DNA from: Rhizobium album
Lineage (GTDB): Bacteria; Pseudomonadota; Alphaproteobacteria; Rhizobiales; Rhizobiaceae
Assembly: GCF_003122325.1 (NCBI RefSeq)
Contig: NZ_QFBC01000002.1
Coordinates: 496,001 to 560,000 of the forward strand
Direction: 5' to 3'
DNA length: 64,000 nucleotides
The position numbers and the translations under genes were made by a program. Shown piece by piece: positions 25,580 through 34,548 of this stretch (positions are counted from its first letter, which is position 1; each line of letters begins with the position of its first letter). Under the pieces are notes generated by a model that was given only the letters and a program-made list of their open reading frames with translations, searched no databases and was not told the DNA's origin.

Positions 25580-26620
25580 ATGAAAGCCATGTATTTCGAA
25601 CGCTTCGGCGAAACGCCCGAGATCCGCACCCTGCCCGACCCGACGCCGTCCGAAGGCGGCGTGGTCATCAAGGTCGAGGCGACCGGGCTCTGCCGCAGCG
25701 ACTGGCACGGCTGGATCGGCCATGATGCCGATATCGTGCTGCCGCATGTGCCGGGCCATGAATTCGCCGGCACCGTTTCGGCGGTCGGCAAGGGCGTGGT
25801 GCGCTTCAAGATCGGCGACCGGGTGACGGTGCCTTTCGTCTCCGGCTGCGGCCACTGCGGCGAATGCCACTCCGGCAACCAGCAGGTCTGCCCCAACCAG
25901 TTCCAGCCGGGCTTCACCCATTGGGGCTCGTTTGCCGAATATGTCGCGATCCCCTATGCCGACCTCAACCTCGTCCACCTGCCCGACAACCTTGATTATG
26001 CCACGGCGGCAAGCCTCGGCTGCCGTTTCGTCACCTCCTTCCGCGCCGTCGTCGACCAGGGCCGCACCAAGCCCGGCGAGTGGGTGGCGGTGCATGGCTG
26101 CGGCGGCATCGGGCTGTCGGCGATCATGATCGCCACGGCGCAGGGCGCCAATGTCATCGCCATCGACATTACCGAGGACAAGCTCGCCTTCGCCCGTTCG
26201 CTGGGAGCGGTGGCGACGATCCATGCGGGCGCGACCGCCAATGTCGCCGAGGCGGTGAAGGAGATCACCAAGGGCGGCGCGCATGTTTCCATCGACGCGC
26301 TCGGCCATACCGCCACCTGCGTCAACTCGATCCGCAACCTGCGCCGCCGCGGCCGGCACATCCAGGTGGGGCTGATGCTCGCCGACCACGCGACGCCGGC
26401 CATCCCGATGGGCGAGGTGCTGGCCTACGAACTGGAGATCTACGGCAGCCACGGCATGCAGGCCTGGCGCTACGATGCGCTGATGGACATGCTAGAAACC
26501 GGCAAGCTTGCGCCGCAAAAGCTGGTCGGCCGCCATGTGAGCCTGGACGAGGCCGTGCCGGCGCTGATGGCGATGGATACCGCCACCGATATCGGCATCA
26601 GCGTCATCACCCGCTTCTGA
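25580..26620 (+). CDS. Zinc-dependent alcohol dehydrogenase (MDR family)
   Basis: This 346-residue medium-chain dehydrogenase has catalytic zinc ligands in [10 protein letters not shown] and GHEFAG. The structural zinc cysteines are the [15 protein letters not shown] block, and the Rossmann motif is [14 protein letters not shown]. The ATG at 25580, preceded by AGAGG, is used; the longer frame is not supported. It is the first gene of a tight trio with a haloacid dehalogenase and a methyltransferase. Substrate is unknown. Confidence 0.9.
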   Translation: MKAMYFERFGETPEIRTLPDPTPSEGGVVIKVEATGLCRSDWHGWIGHDADIVLPHVPGHEFAGTVSAVGKGVVRFKIGDRVTVPFVSGCGHCGECHSGNQQVCPNQFQPGFTHWGSFAEYVAIPYADLNLVHLPDNLDYATAASLGCRFVTSFRAVVDQGRTKPGEWVAVHGCGGIGLSAIMIATAQGANVIAIDITEDKLAFARSLGAVATIHAGATANVAEAVKEITKGGAHVSIDALGHTATCVNSIRNLRRRGRHIQVGLMLADHATPAIPMGEVLAYELEIYGSHGMQAWRYDALMDMLETGKLAPQKLVGRHVSLDEAVPALMAMDTATDIGISVITRF

Positions 26621-26630
26621 GGCAAGAACC

Positions 26631-27281
26631 ATGAGCCAGGCCGCCTATGTCTTCGATGCCTACGGTACGCTGTTCGACGTTCATGCGGCGGTGCGCCGCC
26701 ATGCCGAGCGGGCCGGGCCGGATTACCAGCTGTTTTCCGAGATCTGGCGGGCCAAGCAGCTGGAATATTCCTGGGTGCGCTCGCTGATGGGCGCTTACGC
26801 CGACTTCTGGGCGCTGACGGAACAGGCGCTCGACTACAGTTTTGCGCGGGTGAAAAGCGTCGATCCGTCGTTGCGGGGCGATTTGCTCGATGCCTACCGG
26901 ACGCTGGATTGTTATCCGGAGGTTCCCGCGGTGCTGAAGGGATTGAAGGCGCGCGGCGCCCGTGTCGCCATCCTCTCCAACGGCTCGCCGGAGATGCTTT
27001 CCGCCGCCGTCGCCAATTCGGCCTTGGAGACCGTCATCGACGACATCTTTTCCGTCGATGCGGTGAAAATCTTCAAGACGGCGCCGGCCGTCTACGAACT
27101 GGTGACGACCGCCTACCGGCTCTATCCGCAGGCGGTGTCCTTCCAGTCGTCGAACCGCTGGGACGTGGCCGGTGCGACCAGATTTGGTTTCCGCACCGTC
27201 TGGATCAACCGCAACAATCTGCCGGATGAATATGGCGATTACGGACCGTCCCTGATATTGCCGTCGCTCGAAGCCTTGTAA
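26631..27281 (+). CDS. Haloacid dehalogenase type II
   Basis: This 216-residue HAD hydrolase fits the L-2-haloacid dehalogenase group. The nucleophile Asp9 is in [10 protein letters not shown], the second motif is ILSNGSPEM, a lysine sits in [13 protein letters not shown], and the last motif is [17 protein letters not shown]. It would release halide from 2-haloalkanoic acids in the cytoplasm, though phosphatase activity cannot be excluded. It starts ten bases after the dehydrogenase stop with GAGG upstream, and is followed 20 bases later by tam. Confidence 0.87.
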   Translation: MSQAAYVFDAYGTLFDVHAAVRRHAERAGPDYQLFSEIWRAKQLEYSWVRSLMGAYADFWALTEQALDYSFARVKSVDPSLRGDLLDAYRTLDCYPEVPAVLKGLKARGARVAILSNGSPEMLSAAVANSALETVIDDIFSVDAVKIFKTAPAVYELVTTAYRLYPQAVSFQSSNRWDVAGATRFGFRTVWINRNNLPDEYGDYGPSLILPSLEAL

Positions 27282-27301
27282 CGGGAAGCGAAGAGGACGG
27301 C

Positions 27302-28072
27302 ATGGCCTGGTCGGCATCGCAATATCTGAAATTCGAGGAAGAACGCACCCAGCCGGCGCGCGACCTGCTGGCGGAAATCCGGCACGACGCGGTCGCCACC
27401 GCCGTCGATCTCGGCTGCGGCCCCGGCAATTCCACCGAACTGCTGGCCGAGCGTTTTCCCGGTGCCGCCATCCGCGGCGTCGACAGCGACGCCGACATGC
27501 TGGAGGCCGCCCGCAAGCGCCTGCCGGCCCTGAGTTTCGAGCAGGCCGACATCGCCGCGTGGAGCCCGGCGGAACCCGTCGACGTGCTGTTCGCCAATGC
27601 CGTGCTGCAATGGCTGCCGGATCATCTCGACGTCATGGACCGGCTCATCGACCACCTGACGCCGGGCGGCGTGCTGGCGGTGCAGATGCCGGACAACCTC
27701 GCCGAACCGTCGCACAAGGCGATGGAGGCGACGCTGCACGACGGCCCCTGGGCGGCCGAATTCGAGGGCCGCAGCCTGCGCCGGCCGAGCCTGCCGCAGC
27801 CGATCGCCTATTACGAACGCCTGTCGCCGAAGCTGGCCGGGCTGAATCTCTGGCACACCGTCTATCGCCATCCGATGGACGATGCGGCGGCGATCGTCGA
27901 ATGGGTGAAGGCGACGGGCCTGCGCCCCTATCTCGACGCGGTGGGAGACACATATCGCGAAAAATTCCTCGCCGCCTACCAGGCCCGCATCGCCGAGGCC
28001 TATCCGCCGCAGGAAGACGGGAAATGCCTGCTGCTGTTTCCGCGGTTCTTCCTGGTGGCGGTGAAGAAGTAA
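27302..28072 (+). CDS. tam: Trans-aconitate 2-methyltransferase
   Basis: This 256-residue SAM-dependent methyltransferase matches the Tam family, which methylates trans-aconitate formed by chance from cis-aconitate. Motif I is [14 protein letters not shown], followed by [24 protein letters not shown] and the conserved [14 protein letters not shown]. The C-terminus ends [13 protein letters not shown] as in the family. It is the last gene of the dehydrogenase-dehalogenase-tam trio. Confidence 0.92.
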   Translation: MAWSASQYLKFEEERTQPARDLLAEIRHDAVATAVDLGCGPGNSTELLAERFPGAAIRGVDSDADMLEAARKRLPALSFEQADIAAWSPAEPVDVLFANAVLQWLPDHLDVMDRLIDHLTPGGVLAVQMPDNLAEPSHKAMEATLHDGPWAAEFEGRSLRRPSLPQPIAYYERLSPKLAGLNLWHTVYRHPMDDAAAIVEWVKATGLRPYLDAVGDTYREKFLAAYQARIAEAYPPQEDGKCLLLFPRFFLVAVKK

Positions 28073-28086
28073 AGGATCGGGACCAC

Positions 28087-28111
28087 AAAAGCCCCGGTTG
28101 CGAGCCGGGGC
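28087..28111 (-). terminator. Rho-independent terminator for the RTX/DUF4214 gene
   Basis: GCCCCGG (28091-28097) and CCGGGGC (28105-28111) form a seven-base stem, followed on the minus strand by TTTTG. It may also stop the convergent tam operon. Confidence 0.75.
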
Positions 28112-28145
28112 CATGTGCAGTCACAGTGGATTTTTTCGATATAGT

Positions 28146-29288
28146 TCAGACGTAGAAGATGCCGTCCGCGATGGTGCCGGAAACGCCGACAATGTTTTCG
28201 GCACTCTCCGAGAACCCTGCCAGCACGTCGGCGCGCGTCTGGCCGGCCGCAAGCTGCCCCATCCAGTAGTCGATACCGGCCCCCTCACCTGCGCGACCGA
28301 GGACGTTTTCGTAAAGTTTGGAGACAAAGGTCTGATCCGAAGCGTTGGCGCCATAGACGGCGGCAAATTCGGAAGAACCGACGAAACCGGACGCCACCTC
28401 GATCAACGACGTACCCTTGTCCATCGACTTAATCCAGTAGGACAGGCCTGCAGTGTCCGGCGTGCGGTCGAAAGCTGCCTGATAGATGCGGTAGGCCTGA
28501 CCGGCGATGCCGTCGGTGTCGAAGGCAAGGGTGCCATTCGCGGGATCCAGGCCTTCCTCGTTGTCCGACAGGAAGCCGATGCGCTCGACATTGACCGTCT
28601 CGGTATGGATGCCCTGCGCCTCGCTGGACACGATGAAGCCATTGGAGGTCTTCATGATCGTATACTGGTCTCGTGTCCCCGTCAGGTACAGGGTGTCCGT
28701 GCCACCACGCCCATCGAAGTAGTTCTTGCCTGCACCGAGATCCGCAATATCGTTGCGCGACGAACCCAAGACCGTGTCGTCCGTACTGCCGGTGCCGATG
28801 CCCTTGATGTTCTGGAAGAGCCCGGCGATATCCTTCGGAGCGGCGGGGTCGTAGTTCTGCGGCAGCGCGCCGTACGGATTAATTCTTGGCGCGACAAAGC
28901 TGGATGTCGCCACACCGTTTTCCATGTCGAACTTCAACCAGCCGCTATCGGCCTCGATATCGAGGATTGTCTCGGTGCCGCCGATGATGCTCATCTGCGT
29001 GCCCGTGAGCTGCAGAAACGAGACGCCGACGGTCTGCGACAGGTCGATCTTGCTGGCATTCGTCGACATTTCGAAGGGGCGCGCGCCGATGACGCCGTGC
29101 AGAGTGATGTCCGTGACGGAGTACATGTCGAACTGCTCCGGCATGTAGGCGATGTTGCCGATGAACTTGTCGCCGTGCGCTTCCGTTCCACCGGAAATTG
29201 CAAAATAGCCGACTGGCTTGTTCAAAATATAGACGTCAATATCCGAGGTGCCGGTGTTGGTGCCGCTATGTACTTCAAAAGTCGCCAT
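28146..29288 (-). CDS. RTX-like protein with C-terminal DUF4214, probable type I secretion substrate
   Basis: This is a 380-residue protein without an N-terminal signal. The first 170 residues are beta-rich and unassigned. Around residues 195-230 is an RTX-like calcium-binding stretch (DDTVLGSSRNDIADLGAGKN, then FDGRGGTDTLYLTG). The C-terminal third is DUF4214, with AYRIYQAAFDRTPDTAGLSYW, SKLYENVLGRAGEGAGIDYW and AGFSESAEN. It ends GTIADGIFYV, a short acidic-hydrophobic tail like those read by type I exporters. GAGGAAA precedes the ATG and a terminator follows the stop. No exporter gene lies in the window. Function is unknown. Confidence 0.8.
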   Translation of the reverse strand: MATFEVHSGTNTGTSDIDVYILNKPVGYFAISGGTEAHGDKFIGNIAYMPEQFDMYSVTDITLHGVIGARPFEMSTNASKIDLSQTVGVSFLQLTGTQMSIIGGTETILDIEADSGWLKFDMENGVATSSFVAPRINPYGALPQNYDPAAPKDIAGLFQNIKGIGTGSTDDTVLGSSRNDIADLGAGKNYFDGRGGTDTLYLTGTRDQYTIMKTSNGFIVSSEAQGIHTETVNVERIGFLSDNEEGLDPANGTLAFDTDGIAGQAYRIYQAAFDRTPDTAGLSYWIKSMDKGTSLIEVASGFVGSSEFAAVYGANASDQTFVSKLYENVLGRAGEGAGIDYWMGQLAAGQTRADVLAGFSESAENIVGVSGTIADGIFYV

Positions 29289-29498
29289 TTTTTCCTCACT
29301 GCTTGCAATGATGGAAGGATTAGGCGACCAGATGCTTATACCGTTTTAAGACAATCGTTCCAATTTGATATATACGCCGAAAAATCATTGAAGCTTATAG
29401 CGCTTACGGTTCCCGAACGCTTTCACAAACCAATTCGCAAGCTGCGGCAAAGAGATAGGCCGGCGCCTTCGCACCGGCCCAACTTCTGCTTCACCCAA

Positions 29499-29891
29499 TC
29501 AAACGAACTGGCTCAGCCCCGGAACAGAGGACACCACCTGGTCGACCACTTCGTCGCCGGCATATTGCTTGGCGGCGGCGATCGTCTCGCGGGCGAGCGC
29601 CGTGATCTCGCCCATGCCGAGACCTTCGCCCATGAGTTGCTGGCCGAGGCCCATGACGCCGCCGCCGCCGCCGAGCGCGCTCATGACCGAACCGAGCAGG
29701 CCGCCGCCGGCGGATTCGCCGTTGAAGCGGGCGACGAGATCGGCGCCGCCGGGGATGGCCTCGATCATCCGCGCCACGGCGCCGTCGTCGGCCTCGCGCT
29801 GCAGGAAGCCGAGCATCATGCCGAGGGCCTTTTCCGCCAGCGCCGGCTCGATGCCGATCTTGTCGGCGATCTGGGTGACGAGTTCATTCAT
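29499..29891 (-). CDS. Small glycine-rich DUF2267-like protein
   Basis: This 130-residue protein has an N-terminal helical part (MNELVTQIADKIGIEPALAEKALGMMLGFLQREA), a glycine-rich middle (SALGGGGGVMGLGQQLMGEGLGMGE) and a C-terminal helix ending SVPGLSQFV. It resembles rhizobial proteins usually filed under DUF2267; the match is from memory of the pattern. No signal peptide is seen. AGGAGA lies before the ATG. Role is unknown. Confidence 0.65.
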   Translation of the reverse strand: MNELVTQIADKIGIEPALAEKALGMMLGFLQREADDGAVARMIEAIPGGADLVARFNGESAGGGLLGSVMSALGGGGGVMGLGQQLMGEGLGMGEITALARETIAAAKQYAGDEVVDQVVSSVPGLSQFV

Positions 29892-30105
29892 GGGCTTCTC
29901 TCCTTTGTGATCGCGGCCAGCGCGGTATCGATGGGACGGGCGGGTCCTTGCCGTCCGCCCTGCTGCGGCCATCCTGCGGAACCGCCAGAATCAGGGTCGG
30001 CGGATGGTTGTCCGCGTCCGATGCTATCCTTATAACAGGATGAAGATGATTCAATGAAAAGCTGCGGCCGCGCCATCGCCGCCCGCCCAAGGGAGTGAAT
30101 GTTTG

Positions 30106-31671
30106 ATGTTGCAGGACGGAAAGCTTTTCATCGGTGCCAGCCGCAATCCGGATGACAGCATCAACAGGCCGGAATATCTCGATCTGAAATTCGGCAATCG
30201 TCACGGCCTGATCACCGGCGCCACCGGCACCGGCAAGACGGTGACGCTGCAGATCCTGGCGGAAGCCTTTTCCAATGCCGGCGTGCCGGTGTTCTGCTCC
30301 GACATCAAGGGCGACCTCTCCGGCATCGCCGCCATGGGGGAGCCCAAGGACTTCCTCCTGAAGCGTGCCGAACAGATCGGCCTTTCGCCTTACGATTTCC
30401 AAGAGTTCCCGGTGATCTTCTGGGATCTCTACGGCGAAAAGGGCCATCGGGTGCGCGCTACCATCGCCGAGATGGGGCCGCTGCTGCTCGCCCGGCTGAT
30501 GAACGCCACCGAGGCGCAGGAAGGCGTGCTCAACATCGCCTTCAAGATCGCCGACGAGGGCGGCTTGCCGCTGCTCGACCTGAAAGACCTGCAGGCGATG
30601 CTCAACTACATGGGCGAGCATGCGGGCGAGATTTCCAACCAGTTCGGTTTCGTGTCGAAATCCTCCGTCGGTTCGCTGCAGCGCGGGCTGCTGGTGCTGG
30701 AGCAGCAGGGGGCGGAACATTTCTTCGGCGAGCCGGCGCTGAAGATCAGCGACATCATGCGCGTCACCAATGACGGCCGCGGCGCCATCTCGGTGCTTGC
30801 CGCCGACAAGCTGATGATGAACCCGCGGCTCTACGCCACCTTCCTGCTCTGGCTCCTGTCGGAGCTGTTCGAGGAACTGCCCGAGGTCGGCGATCCCGAC
30901 AAGCCGAAACTGGTGTTCTTCTTCGATGAGGCCCACCTCCTCTTCGCCGATGCGCCGAAGGTGCTGATCGAGCGCGTGGAGCAGGTGGTGCGGTTGATCC
31001 GCTCCAAGGGCGTCGGTGTCTATTTCGTCACGCAAAACCCGCTCGACGTGCCGGAAACCGTGCTCGCCCAGCTCGGCAACCGGGTGCAGCATGCGCTGCG
31101 CGCCTATACGCCGCGCGAGCAGAAGGCGGTGAAGACCGCCGCCGACACCTTCCGCCCCAACCCGGCCTTCGATTGCGCCACCGTCATCACCACGCTCGGC
31201 ACCGGCGAGGCGCTGGTCTCGACGCTGGAGGGCAAGGGCGCGCCGTCGATGGTGGAGCGCACGCTGATCCGCCCGCCGGCCTCCCGCCTCGGCCCGGTGA
31301 CGGAGGAGGAGCGCAAGAAGGTGATCGCCGTCAGCCCCGTCGCCGAGATGTACGACGAGGATTTCGACCGCGAGTCGGCCTATGAAATTCTGGCCGCCCG
31401 TGCAAAACAGGCGGCGGACCAGGAGGCTGCAAAACGCCAGCCGGAAGAAAAGCAGCAGCAAGGCGAAGACGACAGCGCCGCCGGCCGCTGGACCCTGCCC
31501 GGCTTCGGAAACGACCGTAACGACGATGCTGGCCCGGCGCCCCGCAAGCGCACCTCCGGTTACCAGCGCGAAACGGTGGTCGAGGCGGCGATGAAGAGTG
31601 TTGCGCGCACCGTGGCAAGCCAGGTCGGCCGGGCGCTGGTGCGCGGGATTCTGGGCAGCCTGCGGCGGTGA
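30106..31671 (+). CDS. HerA-like ATPase (DUF853)
   Basis: This 521-residue P-loop ATPase of the HerA/FtsK superfamily, DUF853 branch, has Walker A GATGTGKT near residue 40, Walker B LVFFFDEAHLLF, the sensor VYFVTQNPLDVP and an arginine-rich NRVQHALRAYTPREQK. The C-terminal 100 residues are charged and low-complexity, ending in a basic helix (VARTVASQVGRALVRG). It probably acts on DNA or protein complexes as a hexamer; cellular role is not established. The ATG at 30106 follows GGGAG. Confidence 0.88.
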   Translation: MLQDGKLFIGASRNPDDSINRPEYLDLKFGNRHGLITGATGTGKTVTLQILAEAFSNAGVPVFCSDIKGDLSGIAAMGEPKDFLLKRAEQIGLSPYDFQEFPVIFWDLYGEKGHRVRATIAEMGPLLLARLMNATEAQEGVLNIAFKIADEGGLPLLDLKDLQAMLNYMGEHAGEISNQFGFVSKSSVGSLQRGLLVLEQQGAEHFFGEPALKISDIMRVTNDGRGAISVLAADKLMMNPRLYATFLLWLLSELFEELPEVGDPDKPKLVFFFDEAHLLFADAPKVLIERVEQVVRLIRSKGVGVYFVTQNPLDVPETVLAQLGNRVQHALRAYTPREQKAVKTAADTFRPNPAFDCATVITTLGTGEALVSTLEGKGAPSMVERTLIRPPASRLGPVTEEERKKVIAVSPVAEMYDEDFDRESAYEILAARAKQAADQEAAKRQPEEKQQQGEDDSAAGRWTLPGFGNDRNDDAGPAPRKRTSGYQRETVVEAAMKSVARTVASQVGRALVRGILGSLRR

Positions 31672-31683
31672 CTTGGAAGACTG

Positions 31684-31815
31684 GGTGGCGGCCCCTCACC
31701 CTCTTCCTGTAGAATGAGGAGAGGGACTTGCCTCGCTCGACGTTGAGTTTGGCGAAAGCGGCGCGGCATACCTCCTTCTCCCCCGCGGGGAGAAGGAGGC
31801 AGGCGGCACCCTCTT
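31684..31815. repeat. RIME-like element, copy 4
   Basis: The strongest palindrome here has 13-base perfect arms at 31771-31783 and 31787-31799 (CCTCCTTCTCCCC and its complement). It is preceded by a diverged CCTCACCCTCTTCC half and followed by the GGCAGGCGGCACCCTCTT tail. It lies between the convergent HerA-like and DUF2161 genes. Confidence 0.75.
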
Positions 31816-31835
31816 AATCCATACGACCGCGAAAG

Positions 31836-32492
31836 CTATCCCGCCGCCTGCGGCCAGCGGACAAGCGCCGCCTGGCCGGCATCCGTCAGGGCGTAGACGC
31901 CGCGGTCGATGCGTTCGAACCAGCCGTAGACGTTGCCGAGCAGGATCTTGGCTGCATCCGGCGCCTGCGGGCGGATGTCGCGCGGGCGCAGCGGCCCGGC
32001 GGCAAGGGCTGCGGCGCAGGCGAGCGCCTGCTGGCGGTAGGCGGTCATGACAGGCGCCTTGGTGCCGCCGCCGAGCATCGGGTCGCCGCGGCGCTTGCGG
32101 TGCTCGGCGACGAGGCGGGATCGGCGTTTGGTGTTGGTGCGCGGCATCGGCGAAATCGAGCTGACGATGATACTGACCACGCCGCCATCCGAGACACCGA
32201 GCATGCCGATGCCGAGCCGGCGGCAGAGATCGCGGAACCTTCGGTCAGCCTCGCGGCCCCTGCCCTTCGCCGAAACGCGGGCGGCGATCCAGATTTCGTC
32301 GGCGGCAGCAGCGCGATCGACGGCCTGCAGGATCAGCTCCAGGTTAAAGCTCAGCTTCAGCTCGCAGACCACCACGACCGGCGGCTCGCCCTCGCTCAGG
32401 CCGACGAGATCACAACTGCCCACCTCGCCCTTGACGGTGTAGCCGGCGGTTTCGAGGAAGGTTTTGACGGGGAGGTAAAGGGACGTTTCCAT
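31836..32492 (-). CDS. DUF2161 PD-(D/E)XK-fold protein
   Basis: This 218-residue protein has the nuclease-like core at the N-terminus: ETAGYTVKGEVGSCDLVGL, then VVVVCELKLSFN, giving the D...ExK arrangement of the PD-(D/E)XK fold. A basic middle and a C-terminal winged-helix-like segment (LLGNVYGWFERIDRGVYALTDAGQAAL) follow. The family is common in rhizobia, and its activity is not established. It is a single gene. Confidence 0.8.
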   Translation of the reverse strand: METSLYLPVKTFLETAGYTVKGEVGSCDLVGLSEGEPPVVVVCELKLSFNLELILQAVDRAAAADEIWIAARVSAKGRGREADRRFRDLCRRLGIGMLGVSDGGVVSIIVSSISPMPRTNTKRRSRLVAEHRKRRGDPMLGGGTKAPVMTAYRQQALACAAALAAGPLRPRDIRPQAPDAAKILLGNVYGWFERIDRGVYALTDAGQAALVRWPQAAG

Positions 32493-32579
32493 GGCGGCCG
32501 GCGGGTGAGAATCAGTGCCGCCAGACTAGCATGGCGCGGGCTGGCAGGGGTTAACGGGGGCGATGACGGTCGAGGCGAT

Positions 32580-32640
32580 CTCCCTCTTCCACCCCAGCGG
32601 GGAGAAGGGGGAAAGCCGCCCCCGGTGCAGAATGTCGAGG
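32580..32640. repeat. RIME-like palindrome, copy 5 (diverged)
   Basis: CTTCCACCCC-AGC-GGGGAGAAGG forms an imperfect palindrome near 32585-32610, followed by a GGGAAAGCCGCCCCC tail. It has the same core layout as the other copies but carries mismatches. Confidence 0.55.
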
Positions 32641-32731
32641 GGCTTCTTCGACCCTATGCGGCCGGTTGCACTCGTATGCGTCCAATGCTAAAAACCATCC
32701 ATCGAACTCGAGCCGAATGGAGGGCTGTGTG

Positions 32732-32800
32732 ATGACATATTTCCGGCAGCATCGCCAGTTTGGCCCGAAAGCGGCCCTGCAAATGCGTTTGCAGGGCTGA
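32732..32800 (+). CDS. 22-residue leader peptide upstream of the ABC-F gene
   Basis: The ORF starts with ATG eight bases after a strong GGAGG and encodes MTYFRQHRQFGPKAALQM plus four more residues, then TGA. Its last codons form one arm of a perfect stem-loop (32775-32796). ABC-F ribosome-protection genes are commonly controlled by short upstream ORFs on which drug-stalled ribosomes pause, so a regulatory role is plausible. It could also be a chance ORF. The spacing to the ABC-F start is 164 bases. Confidence 0.5.
   Translation: MTYFRQHRQFGPKAALQMRLQG
32775..32796 (+). promoter_or_regulatory. Stem-loop overlapping the leader ORF end
   Basis: CCCTGCAAA (32775-32783) and TTTGCAGGG (32788-32796) are perfect complements around TGCG. 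There is no T-run after it, so it is more likely a translational or RNA-stability element than a terminator. Confidence 0.6.
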
Positions 32801-32964
32801 CCGGAGACTTACCCCCTCTTCCTGGTCTGCCCCTCGTGGCCCGTGCGGCGCCGAGCTTTTCGCTTGTGATGTCCTGCACTTCTTCATCCGCCGCGCGACA
32901 CCTGCATCGACCGATGGCCGGATGCCACGGATGCGCTGATCGCCGGCCAGACCAGGAAACGATC

Positions 32965-34483
32965 ATGACCCTCATTTCCCTCCGCAGCCTCGGCGTCACG
33001 CTGGGCGCACCGCTGTTTTCCGACCTGTCGCTGACGGTCGGCCGCGGCGAGCGCCTCGGCATCGTCGCCGCCAACGGCCGCGGCAAGTCCACGCTGCTGC
33101 GCTGCATCGCCGGCACCGCGGATGCCACCACCGGCGAGATCACTCGCGGCCGCGGCCTGACCATCGGCCATATGGAACAGACGGTGCCGCCGCAGTTGAT
33201 GGCGATGCCGTTTCATCAAGCGGTGGCCGCCGCCCTGCCAGCCGAGCAGGCGAAAAACGAATCCTGGCGTGTCGATATCGTCCTCGACGACCTCGCCGTG
33301 CCGGCGGAGCTGCGCGAGCGTCCGCTCAGGCAGCTGAGCGGCGGCTGGCAACGCATCGCGCAGCTCCGCCGGCGTCGCCGTCACCGAGCCGGATGCGCTG
33401 CTGCTGGATGAACCGACCAACCATCTCGACCTGTCGAAGATCGCAGCGCTCGAGGCATGGCTGAACGCCCTGCCCCGCGACATGCCGGTCATCGTCGCCA
33501 GCCACGACCGCGCCTTCCTCGATGCCGTCACCAACCGGACGCTGTTCCTGCGGCCGGAGCGTTCGCAGCTTTTCGCCCTGCCCTACAGCCGGGCGCGAGC
33601 GGCACTCGACGAGGCGGATGCTGCCGAGGACCGGCGTTTCCGCCGCGACATGAAGACGGCGCAGCAATTGCGCCAGCAGGCGACGAAGCTCAACAACATC
33701 GGCATCAATTCCGGCAGCGACCTGCTGGTGGTCAAGACCAAGCAATTGAAACAGCGGGCGGAAAAGCTGGAGACGGCGGCGAAGCCGGCGCACCTTGAGC
33801 GCTCGGCCGGCGCTATCCGGCTTTCCAACCGCGGCACGCATGCCAAGGTGCTGGTGACGCTGGAGGATGCGGCGGTGAGGACGCCGGACGGCGCGCTGCT
33901 GTTCATGACCGGCAGGCAGTTCGTCTGCCAGGGCGACCGGATCGTGCTGCTCGGCGCAAACGGCGTCGGCAAGTCGCGGCTGGTGACGATGCTGCGGGCG
34001 GCGATCGGCCATGCCCATGAGGTGACCGACGGTATCAAGCCGACGCCGTCGCTGGTTCCCGGTTATGCCGACCAGAACCTCGCCGATCTGCCGGGCGACG
34101 AAACGCCGCTTCACCTCTTGAGCCGGCGTTTTGCCCTCGGCGAGCCGCGGGCGCGAACGCTGCTCGCCGGCGCCGGCATCGCCATCGACATGCAGGAGAA
34201 GCCGGCCGGCCATCTGTCCGGCGGTCAGCGGGCGCGCCTCGGCATGCTGGTGCTGCGGCTCACCGAGCCGAATTTCTACCTGCTGGACGAGCCGACCAAC
34301 CATCTCGACATTGAGGGACAGGAAGCGCTGGAGAGCGAGCTGATGCAGCACCAGGCAAGCTGCCTGCTCGTCTCGCACGACCGCAGTTTTGTCCGCGCGG
34401 TGGGCAACCGTTTCTGGTTGGTCGAGCGGCGGCGGCTGGTGGAGGTGGATGGGCCGGAGACGTTTTTCGCGTCGTTCGGGTGA
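32965..34483 (+). pseudogene. ABC-F family ATPase, disrupted by a single-base frameshift
   Basis: The first frame (from the ATG at 32965, with AGGAA upstream) encodes NBD1 with Walker A AANGRGKST and runs to LSGGWQRIAQL. There it leaves frame: bases 33361-33370 read CAGCTCCGCC where CAGCTCGCC would continue the protein. The second frame then gives AGVAVTEPDALLLDEPTNHLDL, the linker, NBD2 with GANGVGKSR, LSGGQRARLGML and LLDEPTNHLDI, and ends at 34483. With one C removed the product would be about 505 residues, normal for the family. ABC-F proteins lack membrane domains and act on the ribosome. This is either a real recent inactivation or a sequencing error in a C-rich run. No slippery site for programmed shifting is seen. 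Confidence 0.85.
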
Positions 34484-34505
34484 GGACTACCGGCCTTGGA
34501 GCATT

Positions 34506-34527
34506 GTCTCCCCGTTCACGGGGAGAC
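34506..34527. repeat. RIME-like palindrome, copy 6
   Basis: GTCTCCCCG (34506-34514) and CGGGGAGAC (34519-34527) are perfect complements around TTCA. It sits between the convergent ABC-F and L,D-transpeptidase genes and could form a hairpin in both transcripts, though without T-runs. Confidence 0.75.
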
Positions 34528-34548
34528 GGCAGGCCTTATCGAAAAACC

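Larger units (their letters stand above)
32493..32964. other. Leader region of the ABC-F gene
   Basis: This 472-base gap holds a diverged RIME-like palindrome at 32580-32640, a 22-codon leader ORF at 32732-32800 and a stem-loop at 32775-32796. Nothing was recognised in the remaining 160 bases before the ABC-F start. Confidence 0.6.

Noticed and set aside
33350-33380. Programmed frameshift in the ABC-F gene
   Set aside because: No slippery heptamer, internal ribosome-site stimulator or downstream pseudoknot was seen. A one-base insertion in a C-rich run explains the shift more simply.
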